The notes: a model not told the origin generated them from the sequence alone. DNA of 33,952 bases from CAZNER01 sp964572065 (GCA_964572065.1 CAZNER010000016.1:1-33952), one strand, 5' to 3'; positions 1 through 8,503 are shown, counted from the stretch's first letter. Made by a program: numbers and translations.

Positions 1-226
1 GATATTGGAATATTTTAATTTTTTCATAATCTCTAAAGATTTTTTTTACTTCTTCAGAAGATAGCAATGGTGGAGTATTTAACTCTGATTTAATAGAGTA
101 AGTTGTGAGCATATTAGGTTTGAGCTTTTTTCGATCTTTGAATATATTTTTTGCAATGGCAAAAAGTACAGGAATCTCAGGCCAGATGATGCCGTCAATA
201 TCGGAAAAAATTGTAAAGTAATTCAT
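1..226 (-). CDS. HAD-like hydrolase, N-terminal part (gene truncated by window edge)
   Basis: Reading leftward from the ATG at 226-224 gives 75 open codons with no stop before the window edge, so only the N-terminus is present. The start reads MNYFTIFSDIDGIIWPE. The hydrophobic strand followed by DIDG resembles HAD-superfamily motif I (DxDG[T/V]), where the first Asp is the nucleophile; here Thr/Val is replaced by Ile. The substrate cannot be told without the rest of the protein. A plausible minus-strand promoter (250-278) lies just upstream. The HAD call rests on one motif and is tentative, but the reading frame itself is well supported. Confidence 0.5.
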   Translation of the reverse strand, partial: MNYFTIFSDIDGIIWPEIPVLFAIAKNIFKDRKKLKPNMLTTYSIKSELNTPPLLSSEEVKKIFRDYEKIKIFQY

Positions 227-249
227 ATTAATTCTTTATTTAACATATA

Positions 250-278
250 ATTATACATTCTAGTAATTTCCTTGTATA
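250..278 (-). promoter_or_regulatory. Predicted promoter of the truncated HAD-like gene
   Basis: On the minus strand, TATACA (278-273) is followed by 17 nt and then TATAAT (255-250). The -10 is perfect and the -35 matches TTGACA at 4 of 6. The start codon lies 24 nt downstream. The region is very AT-rich, so chance matches are possible. Confidence 0.4.
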
Positions 279-319
279 CTTATTTTGTTGTACATACTGT
301 TGTATTTTTAGTAAATAAG

Positions 320-357
320 TTGCTAAAATATAAAAACCGTATATTATACCATATAAT
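320..357 (+). promoter_or_regulatory. Predicted promoter region of the FtsA-like gene
   Basis: Two overlapping options are visible. TTGCTA (320-325) plus 16 nt plus TATTAT (342-347) would give a leader of about 12 nt. A perfect TATAAT at 352-357 ends 8 nt before the ATG at 366 and would give an essentially leaderless transcript. No Shine-Dalgarno sequence precedes the ATG. Confidence 0.4.
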
Positions 358-365
358 TACAATAT

Positions 366-1577
366 ATGAAACTACTAAAATTATCAAAGAGTAAAAAGGA
401 GGAAAGAATTAATGATGAAGCATTACTGGCTCTTGATGTAGGAACATCATTTGTAAAGGCATGTGTGTTCAAAGTAGTTGAAAATAAGATTCATATTTTG
501 GGCTATGGAAGGGCTGCTCAACAGAGTGAAGCTATGAAAGGAGCTATGATAATTAATCTTCAAAATGTTATTGAAAACTGTGATCTAGCAATTGGTGAGG
601 CTGTCAGAGATTTAGAAGGCGATTTGCCTAAAAAGGTTATTATGGGGATAGCCGGAGAGTTGGTAAGAGGAGAGACTATTATGGCTAAATATGAAAGAGA
701 GAAACCAGATGAATATATAAATGAAAAGGAGATAAATAAAGTTATTGAAAAGGTGAGAGACAGGGCATTTTCGAATGTTAAAGCAGAGATAGCTGAAGAG
801 ACAGGCTTATTGGAAGATCAAATTGAAGAGATAAGTTCTGTTGTCAGTGATACTTTTATCGATGGTTTTAGAGTTACAAATCCTTTAAAATTTAAGGGTA
901 AGAAGATTAATTTTAGGGTTTTTTCTACTTTTGCTCCATCTATACATCTAAATTCATTAAGGACTATTGCAAAATCTTTGGGATTTGAAATATTAAGTAT
1001 TATTGTTGAACCTTATGCTGTAACAAGAGCATATAAAGGAGTTACAAAGGATGATTTCAGTGCAGTTTTTATAGATGTAGGAGGTGGTACTACAGATATT
1101 GCTATTGTACAAAAGGGGGGAATAATGGGAACCAAAATGATGGCTTTTGGGGGCAAGGTTTTTACTAAACGCTTAGAAGCATTCTATGATACAAATTTTA
1201 AAGAAGCGGAGAAGTTAAAGATAGATTATAGTGAAAGAAGTCTTTCTGAAAAAAGATCGTCTGAAATAAATAAAATTTTATCAAAGGATGCAAAAATATG
1301 GGTTGAAGGTGTAGGGCTTGCACTAGCTGAATTTGAAGATATAGAAAATTATCCTACAAAGTTTTTATTATGCGGAGGAGGAGCTTTGTTAAATGAAATA
1401 AAGAAGAGTCTCGTTGAATATCCTTGGTTGCAGACTTTAAGATTTGAAAAATTTCCTGATGTTGATTTTATTCACCCATCTGATTTGAAAGGAATTGTTG
1501 ATGATAAAAATTTGTTGAAAGATGTTGCCGATGTTGCTCCAGCATCTTTAGCCTATATGGCTATTGAATTGCAGTAA
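366..1577 (+). CDS. ftsA: FtsA/PilM-like actin-fold ATPase
   Basis: The 403-aa product has the bipartite actin/Hsp70-fold ATP site. Phosphate loop 1 (LDVGTSFVK) lies near residues 23-31, phosphate loop 2 (DVGGGTTD) at 237-244, and an adenosine-type Gly-rich motif (LLCGGGA) near 335-341. This is the architecture of FtsA, which tethers FtsZ rings to the membrane, and of PilM, the type IV pilus counterpart. No clear C-terminal amphipathic membrane-targeting helix is seen; the protein ends shortly after LAYMAIELQ. The next gene, 60 bp on, encodes a baseplate-J-like membrane protein rather than FtsZ, so an FtsA paralogue serving an envelope apparatus is as likely as the division protein. The ATG at 366 lacks a Shine-Dalgarno sequence. 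Confidence 0.75.
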   Translation: MKLLKLSKSKKEERINDEALLALDVGTSFVKACVFKVVENKIHILGYGRAAQQSEAMKGAMIINLQNVIENCDLAIGEAVRDLEGDLPKKVIMGIAGELVRGETIMAKYEREKPDEYINEKEINKVIEKVRDRAFSNVKAEIAEETGLLEDQIEEISSVVSDTFIDGFRVTNPLKFKGKKINFRVFSTFAPSIHLNSLRTIAKSLGFEILSIIVEPYAVTRAYKGVTKDDFSAVFIDVGGGTTDIAIVQKGGIMGTKMMAFGGKVFTKRLEAFYDTNFKEAEKLKIDYSERSLSEKRSSEINKILSKDAKIWVEGVGLALAEFEDIENYPTKFLLCGGGALLNEIKKSLVEYPWLQTLRFEKFPDVDFIHPSDLKGIVDDKNLLKDVADVAPASLAYMAIELQ

Positions 1578-1637
1578 GGAATTTGATTAGTAGTATGCTA
1601 TTATTAAAATAATATAAAGTGTTGGTTTTATATTAAT

Positions 1638-3536
1638 TTGTTTAGATTAAACGTGTCTGAGAAAATATTTATTGATCTTGATGATGAAATAATATTTATT
1701 ACTGAGAAAGTAGCGAAAGCACAGGGCAATGATGTGATTTTAATTGTACCTGATAGAGCATCACTGTTAGGTAGTATTGTTAATCTGAAGTTGTTATTTT
1801 CTAATATAGCAAAAAGTAAAAAAAATGTAATATTAGTAACAAAAGATGACATAGGTCAGAAGCTTGCTAGGAGGGCTAGTTTTGTTTCTGTTGAGAATGT
1901 AGGGGAAATTACAGATCAAATTTGGAACAAAGCTAGAGACTCGAGAGAAAAATTTATAGAAGAACTCGAAAAGAATAAGAAAAAGTTTCTGAATGAAAGA
2001 ACTGAGCAGCCTAAAGAGAGTGTTAAATCTTCTGGCAATGCTATTGGGAAGATGGAGCCAAAGAAAGTTAATATAGATGGATTCGAGATGATGTCAGGAG
2101 GTGATATAGCTGAAGCTGATAAAGAGGCTGATAAAATTGATGAAGAGGAATCGGCGACAGATGTCTCGAGTAAGATTTCACAAGAGGAAGGATATCCTGA
2201 AGAAGGGGACAAGTTATCAGCAAAAAGAGAATATGAAAAAGTTTCTGGATTGCTTGGAAAAGATTTAAGTACTTTTAGTTATGTATCAGAGGCTTCTGAA
2301 AAGAATAAAGGCGAGAAAGTGAAGAGTAAAAAAGATACTGGTAGAAAGGGTAATGAAATAATCAGTAAAGTAAAGGCTTTTTTTACTAGCGGAGGTGTGA
2401 AAAATAAAATTATTATTGGATTTGTTGTTCTTCTTATCGTAGTTTTTGCAGTCTCATATTTTATATTACCCAAAGGTGAAGTAGTTATAAAAGTTGAAAG
2501 TCAGGACATTGAAGTTGAGAGGGAAGTTATTGCAGATACAGAAGTGATGGCGTTAGATATTGATTCATTGACAATTCCAGCTACCGTTGTTGAATCAGTA
2601 AAGGATAGTTCAGATAGTGCCCAGGCAACTGGTAAAAAGGAGACAGGAGAAAAAGCAAGTGGGCAAGTTACATTATACAATTTATCTGAAAGTGAAGTTA
2701 AGATAAATTCTGGGACTGTCTTAGAATCAGTTGAGACAGGGTTAACTTATACTATAACTACTGATGTGGTTGTGCCTGCAAAAAAATTAGACGATGATCC
2801 GGAGAGTCCTGGATTAATTGGTACAGCAAGTGTTGGACTTGTGGCTCAAACTTTTGGTGAGGATTATAATGTTTCTAAAAAAGTTGAATATAGAGTGGAA
2901 GGTTTTGAAGTTGATAGCTTATATGGGAAAAACTTCAATAATATTACTGGAGGTACTACTGAAGAAAATACCGTCGTATCCCAAGAAGATTACGATAATC
3001 TTAAAATTTCAATCGATGAGAAATTGAAAATTGAACTTCAGAGCGGTTTGAGTGAAGAGGCAGGTACGAATAGGGAATTTTTGGAGGATACAATAAGTTA
3101 TGAAATTATAAATGAAGATGCTTCTCCTGGTGTTGATGCAGAAACAGATACTTTTAATTTAAGCTTAACTATGAAAGCAACTGCTCTGTCTTTTTTAAAG
3201 GAAGATATAGATACTTTAGCTGAAGCTCTTGTTGCAGAAAGTGATCAAGATGTGGAAGTTGAAGAATTTGAATATAGTTCAAGTGTAAGTAAGACAGAAG
3301 GAAATAAAATTTACATAGATTTAGTTATTACTGGTGTGGTAACTCCAAGTATAAATGAAGATGATATTAAATCTAATTTAACTAGTAAGAGTAGAAGTAA
3401 GGCAGAGGAGTATTTAGATGAGTATACTGAGATTGAAGATTATAAGATTGATTTATCACCGAAGTGGTTGCCTGGTTTCCTGGCTCATTTTCCAAGTTCA
3501 GTTGATAAAATAAAGATTGAGATTGAAAAAGTTTAA
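1638..3536 (+). CDS. Membrane protein with baseplate-J/gp47-like region
   Basis: The 632-aa protein starts at a TTG; the in-frame TAA at 1605 leaves no ATG or GTG before the conserved N-terminus. Residues 1-95 look like a small alpha/beta domain (VILIVPDRASLLGSIVNLKL is characteristic). About 150 charged, probably disordered residues follow. One transmembrane helix sits at 258-277. The rest is a beta-rich extracytoplasmic region resembling proteins that CPR annotations call baseplate J/gp47 family. The topology is N-terminus inside and large C-terminal part outside. It probably forms an operon with the FtsA-like gene, which could give the ATPase a membrane partner. The family assignment is from memory of similar CPR proteins; the function is unknown. 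Confidence 0.6.
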   Translation: MFRLNVSEKIFIDLDDEIIFITEKVAKAQGNDVILIVPDRASLLGSIVNLKLLFSNIAKSKKNVILVTKDDIGQKLARRASFVSVENVGEITDQIWNKARDSREKFIEELEKNKKKFLNERTEQPKESVKSSGNAIGKMEPKKVNIDGFEMMSGGDIAEADKEADKIDEEESATDVSSKISQEEGYPEEGDKLSAKREYEKVSGLLGKDLSTFSYVSEASEKNKGEKVKSKKDTGRKGNEIISKVKAFFTSGGVKNKIIIGFVVLLIVVFAVSYFILPKGEVVIKVESQDIEVEREVIADTEVMALDIDSLTIPATVVESVKDSSDSAQATGKKETGEKASGQVTLYNLSESEVKINSGTVLESVETGLTYTITTDVVVPAKKLDDDPESPGLIGTASVGLVAQTFGEDYNVSKKVEYRVEGFEVDSLYGKNFNNITGGTTEENTVVSQEDYDNLKISIDEKLKIELQSGLSEEAGTNREFLEDTISYEIINEDASPGVDAETDTFNLSLTMKATALSFLKEDIDTLAEALVAESDQDVEVEEFEYSSSVSKTEGNKIYIDLVITGVVTPSINEDDIKSNLTSKSRSKAEEYLDEYTEIEDYKIDLSPKWLPGFLAHFPSSVDKIKIEIEKV

Positions 3537-3557
3537 ATTTTTATTTAAGATAATGAC

Positions 3558-3586
3558 TTGACATAAATAAAATACTTAGTTAAAAT
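3558..3586 (+). promoter_or_regulatory. groESL promoter
   Basis: TTGACA at 3558-3563, 17 nt, TAAAAT at 3581-3586: a perfect -35, optimal spacing and a 5/6 -10. Transcription would start near 3593, giving a leader of about 70 nt before groES. This is one of the strongest promoter matches in the window. Confidence 0.75.
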
Positions 3587-3594
3587 ACTTCGCG

Positions 3595-3621
3595 TTAGCA
3601 ATCAAGAATATAAACTGCCAG
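3595..3621 (+). promoter_or_regulatory. Degenerate CIRCE-like operator (HrcA site)
   Basis: TTAGCAATC (3595-3603), a 9-nt spacer, then AACTGCCAG (3613-3621). The CIRCE consensus is TTAGCACTC-N9-GAGTGCTAA. The left half matches 8 of 9 and the right half 5 of 9. Spacing and position, at the predicted transcription start of groES, are exactly those of CIRCE. No hrcA gene is in the window. Confidence 0.4.
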
Positions 3622-3664
3622 AGATTATTCCATAAATAAATTTAATTTTTAAACATTTAAAAAT

Positions 3665-3967
3665 ATGTCAGTAAAAAATAAAATTAAACCACTAGGTGGA
3701 AATATTTTAGTTGAACCTGTAAAGGAAGAGTCGAAGACAGCTAGTGGCATTGTATTACCAGATACTGTAGATAAAGAGAAGCCGCAAAAGGGAAAAATTG
3801 TAGCATTAGGTACTGGGAAAGTTTCAGAACAAGGAAAGAAGATTGCGTTTAATGTAAAGGTTGGGGATACTGTTATTTTTAAAAAATATTCTCCCGATGA
3901 GATAGAGATAGATGGTAATGAGTATTTAATAATGGGTGAGGAAGATATTTTAGCTGTGACTAAGTAA
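3665..3967 (+). CDS. groES: GroES co-chaperonin (Hsp10)
   Basis: This 100-aa protein is typical of GroES, the heptameric lid of the GroEL folding chamber in the cytosol. Visible features are the N-terminal strand IKPLGGNILVEPVKEE, the mobile-loop region KTASGIVLPDT that contacts GroEL, and the C-terminal half ending YLIMGEEDILAV. It lies 40 bp upstream of groEL and shares its promoter at 3558-3586 and the possible CIRCE element. No Shine-Dalgarno sequence is present; the 20 nt before the ATG are nearly all A/T. Confidence 0.96.
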   Translation: MSVKNKIKPLGGNILVEPVKEESKTASGIVLPDTVDKEKPQKGKIVALGTGKVSEQGKKIAFNVKVGDTVIFKKYSPDEIEIDGNEYLIMGEEDILAVTK

Positions 3968-4007
3968 ATATTTTAATAATGTAAATTAATTTATTAATTT
4001 TTATAAA

Positions 4008-5657
4008 ATGGCAAAACAAATAATTTATAATGAACAGGCTCGCAAGAAATTAAAAAAAGGTGTAGATCTGCTTGCAGATGCTGTAAAAGTAACATTGGGT
4101 CCAAAAGGAAGAAATATTGCATTACAAAAATCTTTTGGATCACCTCAGATTACAAAAGATGGTGTTACTATAGCAAAAGAAATCGAACTCGAAGATAATT
4201 TAGAGAATGTAGGAGCACAGCTTATGAAAGATGCTGCTTCTGAAACAGTTGATGAAGCTGGAGACGGGACAACTACAGCAGTTGTTTTAGCTCAAGCTAT
4301 TGTTACTCAAGGATTAAAGAATGTTGCAGCAGGTGCAAATCCTATGGAAATAAGAAATGGTATAGAGAAAGGTGTAGAGGCAGTAATTAAAAAATTGAAG
4401 AAAGAAGCAAAGGAAATAAAAGATAAAGAAGATATTAAACAGGTTGCTACTATTTCAGCAAATGGAGATAAAGAGATAGGTGAAAGATTAGCAAATATTA
4501 TGGATAAGGTTGGGAAAGACGGAGTTATAACAGTTGAAGAAGGGCAAACTTTTGGTTTGGTTGAGAGATATGTAGAGGGTATGCAATTTGATAAAGGTTA
4601 TGATTCACCTTATTTTGTAACAGATGCAGACAGCCTTGAAGCAGTTATTAAAGAGCCGTATATTTTAATAACTGACCAGAAAGTTTCTGCAGTAAAGGAT
4701 TTACTTCCAGTAATAGAAAAGTGTGTTCAGTCTGGTAAGAAAGACTTAGTGATTATTGCTGAAGAAGTTGAGGGTGAAGCGCTTGCAACTTTAGTTGTAA
4801 ATAAGTTAAAAGGAATTTTGAATGTTGTTTCTGTTAAAGCTCCAGCTTTTGGTGACAGAAGGAAGGAAATGTTAGAAGATATCGCTATACTTACAGGTGG
4901 TACTGTAATTTCTGAAGATGTAGGGAAGAAATTGGAAAGTACCGAGATTGGAGATTTAGGAAAAGCCGATAAAGTAGTTGTTGGAAAAGAAAATACAATG
5001 ATTGTTGGAGGTAAAGGGAAAAAGAGTAAAATAGAAGATAGGGTAGATACTATTAAAAATGAGATTGAAAGAAGCGATAGTGATTATGATAAAGAGAAAT
5101 TGCAGGAAAGATTAGCAAAATTATCAGGTGGTGTAGCAGTCTTAGAAGTAGGTGCTGCTACAGAAGTTGAGTTAAAAGAGAGGAAAGATAGAATTGAGGA
5201 TGCTTTAAATGCAACCAGAGCAGCAGTTGAAGAGGGTGTTGTATCAGGAGGTGGGATTGCATTACTTGATGTCAAAGAAGTATTGGATGATATAGAAACT
5301 GAAGGTGATGAAAAAATAGGAATTGAGATATTAAAGAGAGCTTTGGAAGAACCTGCAAGACAGATAATTGATAATGCAGGTGAAGAAGCTGCAGCAATTA
5401 TACCATCAATGGGTAATGGTAAAGGATATGATTATAGTAAGCAGAATAGAAAATTAGTTAAGATGATTGAAGCTGGAATTATTGATCCGGTAAAAGTCAC
5501 CAGATTAGCTTTAGAGAATGCAGCATCTGTTGCTATGATGCTTCTTACTACTGAAGCAGTTGTCGTAGATATTCCAAAGAAAGAAGATAATGAGGGTGGT
5601 GGTTCTCCAGCAATGCCGGCAGGAGGTATGGGAGGCGGCATGCCGGGAATGATGTAA
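4008..5657 (+). CDS. groEL: GroEL chaperonin (Hsp60)
   Basis: A 549-aa, full-length GroEL that folds proteins inside a double heptameric ring with GroES. The N-terminal equatorial domain contains VTLGPKGRNIAL and the ATP-site signature DGTTTAVVLAQ. The apical domain spans roughly 190-375, and the family signature AAVEEGVVSGGGIALL is intact. The C-terminal tail is the usual Gly/Met-rich repeat (GGMGGGMPGMM). It is followed by a strong intrinsic terminator, so groES-groEL is a closed two-gene unit. Nothing appears broken or unusual. Confidence 0.98.
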   Translation: MAKQIIYNEQARKKLKKGVDLLADAVKVTLGPKGRNIALQKSFGSPQITKDGVTIAKEIELEDNLENVGAQLMKDAASETVDEAGDGTTTAVVLAQAIVTQGLKNVAAGANPMEIRNGIEKGVEAVIKKLKKEAKEIKDKEDIKQVATISANGDKEIGERLANIMDKVGKDGVITVEEGQTFGLVERYVEGMQFDKGYDSPYFVTDADSLEAVIKEPYILITDQKVSAVKDLLPVIEKCVQSGKKDLVIIAEEVEGEALATLVVNKLKGILNVVSVKAPAFGDRRKEMLEDIAILTGGTVISEDVGKKLESTEIGDLGKADKVVVGKENTMIVGGKGKKSKIEDRVDTIKNEIERSDSDYDKEKLQERLAKLSGGVAVLEVGAATEVELKERKDRIEDALNATRAAVEEGVVSGGGIALLDVKEVLDDIETEGDEKIGIEILKRALEEPARQIIDNAGEEAAAIIPSMGNGKGYDYSKQNRKLVKMIEAGIIDPVKVTRLALENAASVAMMLLTTEAVVVDIPKKEDNEGGGSPAMPAGGMGGGMPGMM

Positions 5658-5685
5658 GGGTAAAGGTAGTTTAAAAAGAGATAGG

Positions 5686-5714
5686 AAAGAGGCGGTGTAA
5701 ATACCGCCTCTTTT
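5686..5714 (+). terminator. Intrinsic terminator after groEL
   Basis: Perfect 11-bp stem (5686-5696 with 5703-5713), core GAGGCGGT/ACCGCCTC, 6-nt loop, running into TTTT. It closes the groESL unit 29 bp after the groEL stop. Confidence 0.92.
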
Positions 5715-5729
5715 ATTAGTAAAAAAGTG

Positions 5730-5758
5730 TTTACCTAATTGTTTCCATCTGTTACAAT
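5730..5758 (+). promoter_or_regulatory. Predicted promoter of the pilin-like gene cluster
   Basis: TTTACC at 5730-5735, 17 nt, TACAAT at 5753-5758 (4/6 and 5/6 matches). It follows the groEL terminator directly and would give a leader of about 90 nt before the gene at 5854. It probably drives 5854-8968, which has short intergenic gaps and ends in a terminator. Confidence 0.5.
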
Positions 5759-5853
5759 AAGTTTACTGATTTGAAGATATCGATTTGTAAGTATGTAATT
5801 GTAGTAATTTTTAAAATAATTGATTTTGTTACTTTAGAGAATTAATCATATCT

Positions 5854-6936
5854 ATGGCTAGTAAGAAATTTTTAAATACAAAGAATATTACAGTAAGTTT
5901 ATTAAAGTTATTCATATTTATAGTAATAAATGTTTTATTTCTTCTATTAATAAATAATAAGGTCAATGCAGATGATTATTATGAGTTACCTATTGAAGAA
6001 AAGAGTTGTCCAGAGAGCTATTATTCGGAGCTTTTTGGTGCAGGTAACAATAGATGTTGTATTGAGCCGTCTTATTTATCTGATAGAATTACGGGTTTTA
6101 CTGGGGATATTACAACTCATATAGAAGACGAATTGGGTTTAGTTTGTGATGAAACTGATTATAGGAATTTTAATTTTAATGATATAAGATGGGCGGATGA
6201 CAAAACTGGTTGGGATCCATTCAACGGTGGTCTAACTTGTAAGTATAAAATGGCTCGTGGTAGTGACTTAATAGAATGTCGTAGTGGTAAGAATTGTCTT
6301 GGATGTCCGAAAACTGAAGCTATAGTAGATACTAGAAATATATGTTTAGGAGATGAATGTAGGTCAATAATGAATGTAGGTTCATCAGGAGGAAATATTG
6401 TTAATGTAGATGTTTGTGTATATAATTGTAAGCAAGAACCTCAAGCTCCAAAAAAATGGTGTTATAATGGAACATTACAACAATATGAACCTGTCTCTTG
6501 TTCGCCGTCAAATAATGGTGGTGGTGGTACTAATATAGATCCTCAGCAGACTTGTGGAGAGATGTGCTACGGAGAACATGATGATCATGATATGTATTGG
6601 GCTTGTATGAATTGTATATGCCAAGATTCCAATGCGACTAGTACCTATTTCACTGGTAATGTCTGGACTGAAATAGGCTGTATCACACCAACACAAGAGG
6701 GAGTTACTATAGCTGTTATGCGTGTGTTTTTTGGTATTGTCACTGGTTTCGCTGTGGTAAGATTTATTCAGGCTGGAATCATGCTTAACACTGACGATCC
6801 TGAAAAAATAAAGGAAGGAAAAAGTATAGCATTAAGTGCCTTGGCAGCAATTGTTATGGCGGGAATTTTGCCTGTTCTAATGAATTTTGTTGGTATAGAA
6901 ATATTTGATATAGGAGAATTGTTTACTTTTTTGTAA
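5854..6936 (+). CDS. Secreted cysteine-rich protein with C-terminal T4SS-pilin-like membrane domain
   Basis: The 360-aa protein begins with a hydrophobic signal segment (about residues 14-38). A roughly 240-residue ectodomain carries 20 cysteines, several as pairs or CxC/CxxC (RCC, CLGC, CMNCIC), and a Gly/Asn-rich linker. The last 75 residues form two hydrophobic helices around a polar turn (VRFIQAG...DPEKIKEGKSIALSALAA), the same layout as the five following genes and as TrbC/VirB2-type pilins. I infer a pilin-like subunit or anchor with a disulphide-stabilised surface domain. It is first in the cluster and has its own promoter. No family is recognised for the Cys-rich part; function unknown. 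Confidence 0.6.
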   Translation: MASKKFLNTKNITVSLLKLFIFIVINVLFLLLINNKVNADDYYELPIEEKSCPESYYSELFGAGNNRCCIEPSYLSDRITGFTGDITTHIEDELGLVCDETDYRNFNFNDIRWADDKTGWDPFNGGLTCKYKMARGSDLIECRSGKNCLGCPKTEAIVDTRNICLGDECRSIMNVGSSGGNIVNVDVCVYNCKQEPQAPKKWCYNGTLQQYEPVSCSPSNNGGGGTNIDPQQTCGEMCYGEHDDHDMYWACMNCICQDSNATSTYFTGNVWTEIGCITPTQEGVTIAVMRVFFGIVTGFAVVRFIQAGIMLNTDDPEKIKEGKSIALSALAAIVMAGILPVLMNFVGIEIFDIGELFTFL

Positions 6937-6968
6937 ATTAATATATTAATATTTAAATCAAAATAGAT

Positions 6969-7328
6969 ATGAAAAAGAAGATCTTATCTGTATTAGTTTT
7001 CTTACTTTTTGGAATTGTTACATTATATTCTAATAGTAAAGTTGTTCTTGCGGCCGATGTTCCAAATCCGACAGCTTTAGACAATATTGGAGAACTGATA
7101 GAAAAAGCAAGTGGTGTAACGACTCCATTGGCAGTAATTGGATTTATATTTTGTGTTATATATGCAGGTTTTGTCAGAATGACAGCTGCCGGCAATCCAG
7201 AAAAAGAAGCAAAAAGTATGAAAATTGCTATAGCAGCTGCAGTCGGTTTTATAATTATGGCATTAGCGCCGGTACTTGTTAAAGTATTGGGCAATTTCTT
7301 GGAAGTTAATCAAGATTTAGTTAGTTAA
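6969..7328 (+). CDS. T4SS-pilin-like (TrbC/VirB2-type) protein 1
   Basis: A 119-aa protein with a clear signal peptide (MKKKILSVLVFLLFGIVTLY), probable cleavage after VLA near residue 28, and two transmembrane helices at about 52-72 and 84-106. The polar turn between them, RMTAAGNPEKEAKSMKIA, fits the [T/S][A/S]xG...K...[A/S] pattern shared by the whole array. This small hairpin layout is that of VirB2/TrbC conjugative pilins and of the T4SS_pilin family common in CPR genomes. It lies 32 bp after the Cys-rich gene and 10 bp before the next. Membrane location is well supported; a pilin role is inferred. Confidence 0.72.
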   Translation: MKKKILSVLVFLLFGIVTLYSNSKVVLAADVPNPTALDNIGELIEKASGVTTPLAVIGFIFCVIYAGFVRMTAAGNPEKEAKSMKIAIAAAVGFIIMALAPVLVKVLGNFLEVNQDLVS

Positions 7329-7338
7329 TTCTTTATTT

Positions 7339-7746
7339 ATGCAATTAATAATAATTCAAAAAATGTTAAGTTTTGGACATAAAATATTAGCCCAAGCTGG
7401 TGGATGGGATGGATGGAAAGATATACTTGAAATAGACGAGAATAAGCTTAATATACTTGGTATAGGTATAGATGCAGATAAATTGAAGGGTTTTATAAAG
7501 ACCTTAATTCTCATAGGTATATCAGGTTTAGCTGTTGGTCTAATCGCAGTTATAGCTTATGGAGGGTATGTGTGGATTACAGCAGGTGATAAAGAGGATA
7601 GGTTGCAGAAATCGCATAAGATAATTAAGTCTGGATTTGTAGCAATAGCTATAGCATTTGGATTTTTAGTTCTTTTGGGTATATTAGCAGGATTCTTGGG
7701 AGTAAATATTACTGATTTTAGTTTTTTGGACATGTTATTTGAGTAA
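7339..7746 (+). CDS. T4SS-pilin-like protein 2
   Basis: A 135-aa protein with a weak N-terminal hydrophobic stretch ending FGHKILAQAGG, which may be a short signal peptide. An amphipathic region follows, then two transmembrane helices (about 55-78 and 95-120). The turn YVWITAGDKEDRLQKSHKI matches the array motif. It starts only 10 bp after the preceding stop, so it is probably cotranscribed. A paralogue of the flanking genes in architecture, with low sequence identity outside the turn. Confidence 0.68.
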   Translation: MQLIIIQKMLSFGHKILAQAGGWDGWKDILEIDENKLNILGIGIDADKLKGFIKTLILIGISGLAVGLIAVIAYGGYVWITAGDKEDRLQKSHKIIKSGFVAIAIAFGFLVLLGILAGFLGVNITDFSFLDMLFE

Positions 7747-7774
7747 TATATTTATTAGATAGATTTTAAAAAAT

Positions 7775-8377
7775 ATGAAGAAATTATTTTTTCTTTTCAC
7801 ATTAGTATTTTTATTATTTCTATTTATAGCACCAATAAGTAACATTAATGCGGCTGTTGATCCAGGTGGAAGTGGAGGAGATGGAGATGATGGTGTGACT
7901 GTTCCTGTTGAAGGTGACTGGGTGCAAGAGATCTTTGGAGAAGATGGGTTACAATTGAATATTTTGAAACCTATAAATTTTTTCGGAATTGAAGGTACTG
8001 CAAGTATATGGTCTATCTTAGCTATGGTTTTTGAGTTGACATGGCCGATTTTATTTTTAGCTTTCTTAGTGATGGTAGCTATTGGAGTGATAAAGTGGAT
8101 AAGCAGCGGTGGTGAACAGGCAAAGGTTGAAAGTGCCCAAAAAACTGTAAAGAATGCTGCTTATGGCTTTATAGCAACAGCTTTGCTGTTTGTAGTTGTT
8201 AATATCGCGACATGGTGGTTAGGAATTGGAGATATATTTAAGTTAGCACAAAATTTGGCTGTTTGTAATGGCATTGTTCTTTATGAATTTAAAAGAGATG
8301 ACCTTGGTGGTGTAGATGCTGATGTAAGCTGTACTTGTACAGATTCTGGTTGGAGCTGTTCTGCTTCAACTCCATAA
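7775..8377 (+). CDS. T4SS-pilin-like protein 3, with Gly/Asp-rich N-terminus and cysteine tail
   Basis: The 200-aa protein has a strong signal peptide (MKKLFFLFTLVFLLFLFIAP, cleavage near INA-AVD), then a flexible Gly/Asp-rich segment (GGSGGDGDDG). The two-helix module lies near residues 85-150, with the turn IKWISSGGEQAKVESAQKT. Unlike its neighbours it ends in a 35-residue extension with four cysteines (AVCNG, DVSCTCTDSGWSC), which could form disulphides outside the membrane. It is cotranscribed with the preceding genes (28-bp gap). The pilin-like role is inferred from layout. Confidence 0.68.
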   Translation: MKKLFFLFTLVFLLFLFIAPISNINAAVDPGGSGGDGDDGVTVPVEGDWVQEIFGEDGLQLNILKPINFFGIEGTASIWSILAMVFELTWPILFLAFLVMVAIGVIKWISSGGEQAKVESAQKTVKNAAYGFIATALLFVVVNIATWWLGIGDIFKLAQNLAVCNGIVLYEFKRDDLGGVDADVSCTCTDSGWSCSASTP

Positions 8378-8503
8378 ATTATTAATAATACTGGGGTTTT
8401 TTAGGTTTGATTTGTTTTAAAAGTTTTGCTAATCTGTAATATATTTGATAAAATAACTAAGATTATTTTACATTGTAGTTAATTTAATAATTTTATTACT
8501 GCT

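Noticed and set aside
238..248. ATTTAACATAT resembles one arm of a Xer dif site (10 of 11).
   Set aside because: No matching second arm at the right distance, and such a match is expected several times by chance in 34 kb of AT-rich DNA.
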